Assembly: GCA_024195585.1 (NCBI GenBank)
Contig: SWBL01000392.1
Coordinates: forward strand, 1 to 42,978
Source: Aureobasidium sp. EXF-3400
Taxonomy: Eukaryota; Ascomycota; Dothideomycetes; Dothideales; Saccotheciaceae
Reading direction: 5' to 3'
Length of the DNA stretch: 42,978 bases
The notes under the pieces were generated by a model. That model had not been told where the DNA came from. It made no database searches and was given only the letters and a program-made list of their open reading frames with translations. Of the stretch, positions 33,641 through 42,978 are shown piece by piece; the first letter of the stretch is position 1; every line of letters begins with the position of its first letter. Made by a program: the position numbers and the translations under genes.

Positions 33641-36600
33641 TCACTCCTTCCGTGTCGGTGATGTAGAGGCTCGAGGAGTTGGATCAGGATCGGGGTCACT
33701 TGTGTAGTGTGGCCGTGGCGTCCTGTCCGAACCCACGATATTGATACCTTGCGGCAAGAACAACTCTGGCGGCGTCAACGTAGCTCCCTCCTCTTCAATC
33801 GCCGCTTCCTCATTGCCTGTAAGTGACGCCGTAGCTTTGAGGTTCTGCGTCGCCAAAACCTCTTCATTCGACACAACGCTCCCCTGACTGTTTGTGCGCA
33901 ACATCTCGGTTCCTAACTTTGACGCCCCTCGTGTCTTAGACTTGGGTGATCGTGCTCGGATTTGAGCGTTGCCTAGCTCTTCGTCTTCATCGTCTCCAGA
34001 TTCTGCACATTCGTGTCTGCCCTGTTCAAGAGACTTTTTCCGAGCTTCTATTGATTCCGATGATCGTTTTTTGCGAGGCGATACTTCACGCTGGCTCTCC
34101 AATTTCCCTGGTGCAGAGATCTGCTCCGCCAACGCTGGCATCTTAGCCTCTGGCAGAGGTTTCGTCCTTGCGTGCATCACTTCCTCGGGGCTTATACCCA
34201 GTCCGCCGAATTGGCGCTCGAGCTCAGAGTCTTGCCAATCGTTTGTGTGTCTGCTGATTATGACCGGAATCGAGTCATACGGGCTGCCTGTTTCGGGTAT
34301 TGAACTCGATCCTATCGAATCTTCTCTGCTCGACCCACGGAAACTATTGGTGAGCATTCCATACCCAGATATCGAACTAGTCGTTGGACTCTCCTCTGTC
34401 AATGGCGATTCTCGACGTAGACTGGAAGATGGCATCATAGGTAACTGTGCTGGTGTCCATCCCGGAGGAGGTGGCTTCCATTGGCAGAGTCTGCTCATGA
34501 CCTCAATCAATTTGGCTGTATCCGGAGGTTTCTCAATCAACGCATCAAAGTAATGCGGTGCTTGCAAATCCTTGAGGTAACCGGTGACCGCTACGATTGG
34601 AGTATGCGAGTTTGCATTTTTGGTATCTCGAATCATACGTGCCACGTCTGCTCCGTTGATCTGAGGCAACTTGAATTCCATCATTATGATATCGAACTTG
34701 ACTTCACTCATAGCATAACGCATTGCTTCAGAACCATCTTGTACAGAGATCGTGCGACAGCGGAGCTTCTCGAGCAGTCTCTCCATAACAAGGCGTGATA
34801 CAGGATGGTCCTCGCAGATCAATACGTCCAAGGGTCGGAATGCAGGTCCATCGGCTAGCGTAATTTGAGAGAGTCTGCGAGTGCTCTGCCTGCGGCGTTG
34901 AACTCGCAATAAAGCCTTTGCTCGTTGGTCTTCATTGTCCGAAGATGAGGGTGAGGCGTCGAACGCCATGCTCCTTCGCTTGTACTGAGAGATTGGTCCT
35001 GGCGGCATGTCGTCATCTTGAGAGCCGATAGTGTGTGAGCGTTGTCGTGGTGATGATACACTGCCTCTTCTCCCATTTGGTAGTGAAGACTTCTCTGGCA
35101 TGTAGCTTTGTTGCCCATTCAAACTCTTTGGAATCTTGATTGGAGATGAAGCTGCAGAGAGAGATTTGAATCCAGCCGGTAAATTTGGAGCATCCAGCAA
35201 ATTACTATTGTTATGCAAGCTGTTGATTTGCTGAGCCAAGGATGAAGAGGTCGATGTTTTTCTGCGTTCGTGGTGACCTCCTGCACTGAAAGACACCAAT
35301 AAAGGAGATGATGGCTGGGAGCCTCTGCTTGGAGACGAGTTTGTCTTGCTTAGAAGTGAGGGTGAAGCAGGTCTGTTATTCCCCTTGTTCGATGATAGTG
35401 TACGTTTCAGTGGTGCAGGTCCCACCGGGCTCGATTCGACAGACGGAGAAGGCGAGACGACTACTGGTGATGGAGATGCAAGACCTTGAGCAACCTTGCT
35501 CTGTGCTTGCAGTGCTTCAGCACGAAGTTTCTGAATGACATCCTTGTTTGCTTTCTCCAAAACAGGGAGGTTTTTGAACTGGAAGTTTCCAAAGTCATCC
35601 GCTGCAACAGGCTCGCTCAGTCTTCGGCTGCGGCCGTCTCTAACGTGTGGAGGTATATGCAATGGCATTAATCCTCGTTTGATCGAATTAACCTGGCTTC
35701 TAACCCTGGACAAGGCGTCATGCGGTCGTTCTGGATAGTCGGCGCCAGGCGTGTTGGCTGGCGATGAAACCTGATCCTCAAACTCCGCTCTGAAGTTTTG
35801 CAATGTAGCACCTCTGGAATCGAAATATTCTGTGTCCTCAGGATTTGCCGGTGCTGGGATGAAGGATGCTTCCTCCTCTCGGAGCGTGTCCCACTCGACA
35901 TCAGCAAACCATGGATGGGCCTTGATTTCGTCTCCGCCATTTGCAAACTTCTCATCAATATTGGAGCCTAGTCTCTTCTTGGGGTCTGAGCACATAAGTC
36001 TGTTCATGAGATCCTTGGCTTCTGGCGTCACGGCGCATTCTTCATCTTCAGGCCAGTCAATTTTACGATCGAGGATGTTCTGGAACACCTGCTCGGGAGT
36101 GTCTGCGTGGAATGGTGGGTAGCCATACAAGCACTCAAAGAGAATGCAACCTAATGACCACCAATCACTCATCTCGTCTTGACCACTTCCATTGATTGTT
36201 TCTGGAGCGAGGTAGTCCGGTGTACCAACAAATCTTCGCGAATTGTCATCGGGGTCGAACAGAGCCATGGGCGGAGGTAGCATACCAGATTGACCAGGAG
36301 GGGTGCCCAGACCACTCATGTGGCTCAGAACAGGCTGCAGAGCGTATGGCTCTGGCGATTCACCTTCGCTAGCGGTCTCTTCTTCGATCGGTGTTCGCCT
36401 TTGGTAGCTGGAAGATTCATCTACGATCGAGAAGCGCCGGAACATATTTGCCAAAGCATCGCTTTCTCCACTGTCGCTACGTTGCCCAGATGTCCGCCGT
36501 GATGGTTCACGAGAGTCTCCCTTTGTCAAACTGAAGTAAGATGGCTGGCCAAGCTCTCCGGCCAGAGCAGGTGTCAGTCCTGGAGTGGGAGCCGGAGACT

Positions 36601-39502
36601 GGCTACCGTTGAAGTCGAAGGAGGTAGAGCGTGACGATTCAACAGATGGTGCTCGTTTGCCCATTTTGAGCAAGTCTGGTGCATCGCCAACCTTGTTGTT
36701 TTGCATTCTCTTCTGACGCCCGATGAGCCCCATTCGTGAGAGACCAAAATCTGTGAGCTTAAGATGACCTTTCTGATCAATGAGAAGATTGTCTGGCTTC
36801 AAATCACGATGGACAATCTGCCTGTCATGCAAATGCTGTACTCCCAGAACAACTTCAGCCAAATATTTCTTTGCCCAGTCTTCAGGCAAACCACCCAGAG
36901 TCTTGACCAATGAAGCGCAATCACCTCCATTCAAGTATTCCATGACGAGATACAGATAGTCTTTGCTGGCAAAGGTCCAGTAGAGTTTCGCGACAAAGTC
37001 ACTCTCGCCTTGCCACATCATGATCGCTCTTTCAGCCTTAACGTTGGTGACTTGGTTTTTGGCAACCATGTCAGCCTTCTTGAGAACTTTGATGGCGTAG
37101 TAGTCTCCAGTGACTTTCTTCTTCGCGAGATAAACGCTACCAAAGGCACCTTTGCTGATGGGCTTGATGATCTCAAAGTCTTTGATAGAGGTTTGTACCG
37201 CCCGAGGCTGCGGGTTGCTGCTAACAGCACTCAGCCTTGGTGAAGATGGTGGGCGGTATGATTCGGAATATTGTGTCGCAGAGGATTGACGTCGGTGGTG
37301 GTGGTGATGCAACGTTTGAGCTCGCAGAATAGGAGAATGGAAATGGTGATCATGAGAGAGTATGGGAGACGTAAGCGGCGATGGAACGGGTTCTCCGCCG
37401 CTGGGCACTCGTGGTTTAGCAACTCGCAGAGGCGAAGAAGGTGCGATGCTTCGAGTAGGAGATTGCTGTCTGCTGTTGTTCGCCAGACTGGGAAGCACAA
37501 GACTCCTTCGTTTATGTTCACGGGTACTAGTGACCCGGCTAAGGCTCAATTCAGGAGCTGGTGAGTCGGTCCGCACAGGCATCGAAGCCAAGGAGGAACG
37601 GACGCTGCTATCACTCTCTGCACCGGCATCGCTCTCAGGAGCTAACATCGCTGCTCTCTTTTGGTGGATCAAAGTACTGAGGACACTTCCGTACGATCGT
37701 GGCGTTCGAGCACCATGGGGACTGTTTGAACGCGAAGAATCACCTGTTGATGAAGCTCTTCGATATGTCGATGCTTCCGGAATATTACGCAGCGCCATAG
37801 TCATGGCTGATGGCGCGAGAGGTGATCCATACGGATTTATCGAAAAGTCTTCCTGCATACCTTCAGGCAGGCGTGGAGGTGGGCCATCTATGTCAGACAT
37901 GGCATCTCCGATCTGACTGAACTTGTCTTGATCTTCGTTCTCATCGTCCTCGTCGTTGTCCACATCAATGGAAGAGGATGATTCGCTAGAGTCGCTAAGT
38001 TCGCCATTGGCTATGCGTGCAGCTTTGGCCACAGCCTCGTCAATACACTCCTGTACAAGGATATGGAACTCGATGCGGAGGCGCTCAGAATACTCCAGAA
38101 TACGTCGGTGACGGAAAATGGCTTCAACCTTGGCTTTGCAGAAGCCTGAAGTTTCTTCAGCAAGCAGTGCGAGGCCAATTTCGTTGTCCACGGTACTCGT
38201 GTTTGGGGGTTGCCATTGCAATACTTGTGATATTCTACCTTCGGACTGTGGGGACTGAGTTCTTATCTCGCCATCCTGAGAGCTGTCTTTTACAGCTGGT
38301 GGGCTGATTTCCAGAGCAGTGTCGCAAAGGTCGAGAATAAGCTCAACGACACGAGCCAGAGGACGTCTGACAGCAAAAGAGCGGGCTCTTTGGTGATTCA
38401 ACCCGGATCGAGAAGAACTTCGTGGTTTTAGTTGAGGACCTGCAGGTGATGCACGACCAGAAGATGGGCCTGATGACGGCTGAGAAGCGGGTCCAATTGG
38501 GTGTCCTTTGTAATCACACAGTGGAGTGGGCAATGAAGAGACCGAATCAGAGGGTCCAGGGCGAGAATGGCGAGTTTGAGCTTCCAAAGCATCTAGAACC
38601 TTTACGATGGCAACACGATGCTCGGTCAAGTTTTCCTGGGCGATTTGAACATCCATCTCGGCTTTGTGCTCCTGCATGCATAATTCGGTATGCTTTTCGA
38701 ACCACCACGGTGTAATCTGACGCTCGCAAATACGGCATAGCACTGGAGGTGGGGGTGGATGATCAGCTGGGTCGTCACTGCCGATCTCGGCCAAATGGGT
38801 CAAGTATTGCGCCAACACATGAGCACCAATCCCTAAGGACTCTGCAAGGACGTCTGGAAGGTCGATAGTTATCTCGCGGTGGACTGCGGGCTTGATCATC
38901 CACATTGTCTGCAAATGCGTCAGTAGTGCTCACATGTTTCTAACTGCCGGGGCTCGTACATGACTCTCCTCCCCAGTGGCCCTTTCGTACACCATGATAC
39001 CTTGAGCCTCGAGATTCACAAGATGTTGGTGGCTGACTTGGCCCTCCGGATGAGTGTCGAAAGCCACTGGTTCAGCATGTGGGCTTTCGATAGTGACTTC
39101 GGGACTCACACCAACAGGTAGCTGGTATGCAATTGCGAAGCGAATGATGCGACTCTTTGTGTCGTCATTCTTCATAAGAGCAATGGCATCTGTGAAAATG
39201 TTCTTGTGGTCGACAATGATATCAGACATGGTCTTGCCGACTATCGACTCCGGGTCGGTTCCGCTGAGGTCCTTCCAGGAGGGACTCGCCCAACGAATGG
39301 TTCCGTCCAGGTTGAGGTCCATGATTGCGTTGAGCGACTGTTCTGCTGCTCTTTTGAGGTCCTCGCGCTCTTCTCTAATGTCCATGCTGACCGTCCTTTC
39401 CATGGTACCTCTGTACGCAGTGTCCTTTGTTCCGACAGCGTCCTCTTTCAAAGCGACAACAGCTGGCGGAGCCAACATTGTCGGGTTTGGCGAGTCGACC
39501 AT
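33641..39502 (-). CDS. RIM15: Rim15-type AGC serine/threonine kinase with PAS and receiver domains
   Basis: Two exons: 39502-38960 (181 codons) and 38908-33641, with a 51-nt intron (GTACGA, CTGAC, TTGCAG, phase 0), giving 1936 residues. A PAS-like domain lies at about 55-150 (LDGTIRWASPSWKDLSG). A C2HC zinc finger follows (C239, C242, H254, C258; CRICERQITPWWFEKHTELC). The kinase domain spans about 757-1185: ISKGAFGSVYLAKK, HRDLKPDNLL, LTDFGLSR, then an insertion of about 155 residues before FVGTPDYLAPE, the split layout shared with Greatwall/MASTL. A receiver domain (about 1540-1654; LICEDHPVSRLVMERLL, PIVAVTGY, IEKP) precedes a disordered tail. Rim15 integrates TORC1, PKA and Pho85 signals for quiescence, and acts on Igo/endosulfine. 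The receiver's phospho-acceptor position is Glu (MMEFKLP, residue about 1592). Confidence 0.96.
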
Positions 39503-40569
39503 TGTGTTGGTTGTATATTTGTAGCGATGTGAATCGTTGCAGAGCACCTGCCCGCCAGGGCAGCCCAGTTGAGGCTTCGCTAGATGTGCGATTCGACCAT
39601 GACCATCGTGACCAGAATCAAGATGGGGGCTCCGTCGCTTGTTTGCAGCTCTCTCGCCAGCCGAGAGTCGCTATCGGGTCTTTGCAAGGTGCTTCACTTT
39701 TTCGCGGCTAGGACAAGGACGAGGACGAGCGGTGCGTGGAGCTAGTTGTCGTGACGTTGGCGTCGGAGAGGGGACCTTGGCTCAAGATGGCTCGACCGAC
39801 AATTGCGTGAGCAAGTCGGCTGTAGCAATTGAGAAGGCGGTGAATTGGTAGGGCACACAGTTGAAATTGTTTTGAAGGCAGTCGCGACTTGGGAAAGGCA
39901 ATGCCTGAACAACGAGGTCCAGTGATAATGAATGACACCCCGCCTCCTCCCGTCCACTAGCGCATCTTTCGGATGCTAAGCCTTTGTTTTATTCGGTCAT
40001 TCCCGTCCCTATCTCGCGACTCGTGACTTTCTCGCACATGTTAGAGCAACTAATCGTCTATTGTTGCATCTAACGTACGTAGCTGCGACAAGTCGAGCCT
40101 TCCATTCCCACTTGTGCTTATCACGTTTGGGATTGATACCCTCTCCACGACACGCCGGAATCTGCGGTCCTCGTCCTTCTTGCTATTCGTGTCAATCAGC
40201 TTACGAAACCCCTGACCAGTCAAGGGTTTGCCGTGTACCGCGCAGAGGCATGTGAATGTGTCGTATCTCCAGGCCTGTCGTTTGCAGACCCATTGAACGA
40301 CGTGCTTCGCAACGAAAATTGCAACAATTTGCGTATCGCTGCAAAATTGCTAACTCACGTCCGCACTTTGCAGCAAGCTGGACGCATGATTATGCAGCAA
40401 CACCTTCGGTTGCCCCGTCCAACTCGCCGAGGCGCGAGGCGGAGTCGGACTCTAAGTAGCTCCGCGCCATATCTCTATAATAGTGTCCTATCACCGGATG
40501 ATGCGGCAGCGAGTGTGCTACGTGTACTACTAATGCGCTACCTAATAGCTTCGTCTTCGAGAATTCTTT
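39503..40569. other. Upstream flank of RIM15, transition to transposon DNA
   Basis: Contains the RIM15 5' region with ordinary base composition. From about 40440 the sequence grows richer in TA and CTA/TAG words. Only short frames; no gene seen. Confidence 0.5.
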
Positions 40570-42978
40570 AGAGCGGACGTTACATGGAATCGGTGGAATT
40601 TCGGCTTCATGCCATGCCATGCCACTACTTCTAGCTAATATTCCATTCTATGTCAATTATCTAGTGGAATGATGCTAATTCCAACTCCGTCGTCGTCGTC
40701 GTAGTCACCCTGCCCTTCATTTAGGTCACCCTATCCTTCCACGTTATCCTCTAGCTCTTTTACGTGATCTTCTAGTCCTTCGTTAGTAGTAATTAGTAGG
40801 TTAACCTTATTAAAATAGAGGTTCTTCTGCTAGCTCTTAAGGCACTTAATATAGCTAAGGTTATTAGTAGAGAGGCTTACTTAGTCCTACGATAGTGTCC
40901 TTCTATAGCCACTAAACACCCTCTCTAACTTAGTAGACATTAGATTAATTAAGAGGATATTAATAGCCATCTAAGAGAGGTTTAGATAGTTCTGTTACTA
41001 AGTTAGCTTAAGCTACTACTATATAGCGTCATTAACGAGTACTAGAGGACTCTTAGTAAACTAGATAAACTCCTTAGGTATAGTAACTAAGTTTATAAAC
41101 CGTATAGAAGCCTGCCACTTAGCTAGCTAATTCGACTCCTCTTTATTTAATAATGGTGCTATTATAATAGGCTTAGTCTTATTCTTATATTTAGTAGTCT
41201 ATAAAGCGCGTATAGTAGTAATAGCTAGTGTTCGCTATAACGGAGGCTAGTGTTATTTAATATAGTTCTCGCGATAAGTTAGATAGAGGAGGAGCGCTAC
41301 TATATAGGTAGGAGTATAGTTATTAATAGCTTACTACTTATTAAGTGCAAATTAGCTAGTTCGGATTACGGCAATAAGGGCTTAGTCGGTAGAAGCATCT
41401 TGTTATGTATACTTTTCATAGTGCTTACGTAAGAAGTCCATTAATATAAGCACTTAATTAAGAGTTGCGTTATCGCCTTTATATAGCTTTGTTACCTCTT
41501 ATAGTGGTTCTATAAATTTAATAAGCGCTTTAAGGAACTGCTAGTAGCGCCGCTAAAGAGTAGTGTGCTCTATATGCTCGTTAGCAGACTAAATAGCACG
41601 TATAGTTGCTCGAGATTAAATCCCTCGCTTAATTATAGCTAGCTAGCTATTCTACCTTATAGTATTGTTAAGCATAGGAGATACACTAGCAGCTACCTTA
41701 AACTTACGACGACGGCGAGCTAACCTTATAATCTACTCGAAAAACTAACGGAGGTAGTTAAGAGCTTTATAATTAGTAAGGCCAGTGCCTTAAGCGAGCG
41801 TTAAGATAGCTTTTAAGGGGTCTTAACTCTAATTAATTATAGTAGCTATAGTATCTATCGAGCTCGCTAACATAAGTGCTTAACTAGTAAGGTTAATCTA
41901 GTGTCTAAAGTAGCGAGTTCGATGTTATATAGGGTCCTAATCGATAGATAGACGCTCGCTAAATAGAGTAGTAAGGTAGCTTATTATAGTATTGTTATAA
42001 GTGGCATTATTAGAGGTAATATATCCAATCTTCTACTCGATGCTATAGGTAATAATGGTATTAAAGAAAAGAGGAGCACATTAAGCACTAGCATAGCTAG
42101 CTAATAGCTTATAAAGAGCTAGTAGTGCCTTACTTAACTTGCCGTCTAAGTCGATAAATCGAGCTATAATGCTAAGTAGCTTATAGCTACTATAATTAGC
42201 TATCTAAGCATCGTAGGTAAAGTGGATTAATGATCGAGATGTTATAAGTAGTGCCTTAAGCTGCTCTTAATAGAAGTCGTGCTCCTTCTTAACGTGTTTA
42301 GCGATAGTAGAATAACTCTTAATTAAGAGCTTTAAGGCGCTAGGAAGCACCTTATTAAGTAGCGCATAGAGTAGAGGATTGCTAGTAGTACGGAAGGGGA
42401 TGTTACTTAAGGTAATGTAATTAATAAGACGTCGATTTAAGCGGGTTTTATCGATATCGGTAATAGTATATAATGTCTAAGAGGGTATTACTACTACTAG
42501 CATCTTTAAAAGTGTACTAGTTGCCTATCTCTAGCCATGTCTCTTTTTAAGGTGTAATCTAATGTTATCGTAGTTAGTAGTGTTATAGTTACAAGGACAG
42601 TCTCTATTGCTATAGAAGTAGTACTAGATCTTCTTCTTACGCTTACGCTCGCGCTCTCTAGGACGACGAGCTCTAGCATAAGACTAGAGCTCTTTAGAAT
42701 CGCTACGGGTAGGAGCTAGTTTTCGAGAGCGCTATATTAACATAGATTTAGAGTTATCGATATGGTTACTAGTAGTCGTCGGTGTTAGTCGTCGTCGCTT
42801 TAAAGGAGGAAATAACGGCTAGTCGACATTAGAGGCGCTATCGTTAGTCTTAGAGTTGTTACCTTTAATAAAGATACTGTCTAATTAACTCTAAGGAGCA
42901 AAGAGTCTAGGCCTTAGAGTATTAGAGGCGAATTTAAAGAGGGTACTCTATTTAGAGGCGTATAGCGGCTAGCTCTAA
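40570..42978 (-). mobile_element. RIP-degraded hAT-family DNA transposon (transposase pseudogene), cut by window end
   Basis: The plus strand is packed with TA, TAG and CTA words and poor in CA and TG, the mark of RIP. On minus, a continuous frame from about 40943 to a natural TGA at 40655-40653 reads as the hAT C-terminal dimerisation domain: STKLERVFSGYRRTLS, then LSYIKCLKS and QKN, interrupted by TAG or TAA where Trp or Gln codons are expected (three TAG, one TAA). Near 42530-42640 the same strand encodes a BED-like zinc finger (CPC, then LHLKKRHG). Together these span about 2 kb, close to a whole hAT transposase. The element end is uncertain; a possible terminus is TAGAGCGGACGTTAC at about 40569. 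The other end lies outside the window. It cannot encode an active transposase. Confidence 0.85.
40653..42640 (-). pseudogene. hAT transposase remnant, BED finger to dimerisation domain
   Basis: Coding relic inside the element, running from the BED-like finger (about 42640) to the TGA at 40653. Many in-frame TAG/TAA codons are consistent with C-to-T changes on either strand at CpA. Recognisable short blocks between the two ends include FRTTSNPLLYALLNK and KHVKKEHDFY near 42290-42400, and LAKWQASIRFI near 41110. I have not established a single unbroken frame across the whole length. Confidence 0.75.

Noticed and set aside
39503..39547. Upstream extension of Rim15 exon 1
   Set aside because: It begins at GTG; the ATG at 39502 has a good context (ACAATGG).
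40653..42978. CRISPR-like or satellite array suggested by repeated TAG/CTA words
   Set aside because: Words are irregularly spaced with no fixed unit; RIP-driven TA enrichment of a transposase explains them.

Overview
The window is nuclear DNA of a filamentous ascomycete (Pezizomycotina). Dothideomycetes is my best guess at the class, but the sequence does not prove it. The evidence is short spliceosomal introns (mostly 47-68 nt, GTRNGY donors, CTAAC/CTGAC-type branch sites, YAG acceptors), fungal-only architectures (Rim15, fungal Atg1, F-BAR-DEP-RhoGAP, mL67/Mhr1, a two-finger C2H2 factor with a fungal transcription-factor domain), and a terminal transposon with the CpA-to-TpA decay typical of repeat-induced point mutation (RIP).

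Layout. 0.3-2 kb (-): membrane-anchored aspartic-protease-like protein lacking both catalytic DTG motifs. 3.1-4.4 kb (-): mitoribosomal protein mL67/Mhr1, divergent across 241 bp from a UVRAG/Vps38-type protein (4.6-6.5 kb, +). 7.3-10.8 kb (-): large C2H2 transcription factor with a long upstream region. 10.8-16.1 kb: gene-poor, with one intron-containing tRNA-Cys(GCA). 16.1-17.4 kb (+): PQ-loop vacuolar amino-acid transporter. 19.6-30.4 kb (+): ATG1 kinase, Rgd2-like RhoGAP, SET/MYND methyltransferase and a probable F-box protein, all in one direction. 30.9-31.8 kb (-): NADAR-domain protein. 32.7-33.4 kb (+): splicing factor SF3a subunit 2. 33.6-39.5 kb (-): Rim15 kinase (PAS, zinc finger, split kinase domain, receiver domain). 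From about 40.6 kb to the end: RIP-degraded hAT transposase running off the window.

Eight of the thirteen protein genes need at least one splice, so uninterrupted open frames give wrong starts or ends. I joined exons by GT...AG signals, reading phase and continuity of the protein family. Several genes (UVRAG/Vps38, ATG1, PQ-loop transporter, Rim15) act in vacuole, autophagy or nutrient-stress biology; whether their proximity means anything is untested.

I see no clearly new system. The most interesting points are degenerate catalytic sites in three otherwise intact proteins (pseudo-aspartic protease, receiver domain with Glu at the phospho-acceptor position, RhoGAP lacking a recognisable arginine finger), a NADAR enzyme with an acidic, basic-patch tail suggesting a nuclear location, a stop-free in-frame intron in ATG1, and the sharp boundary into RIP-mutated hAT DNA next to RIM15.
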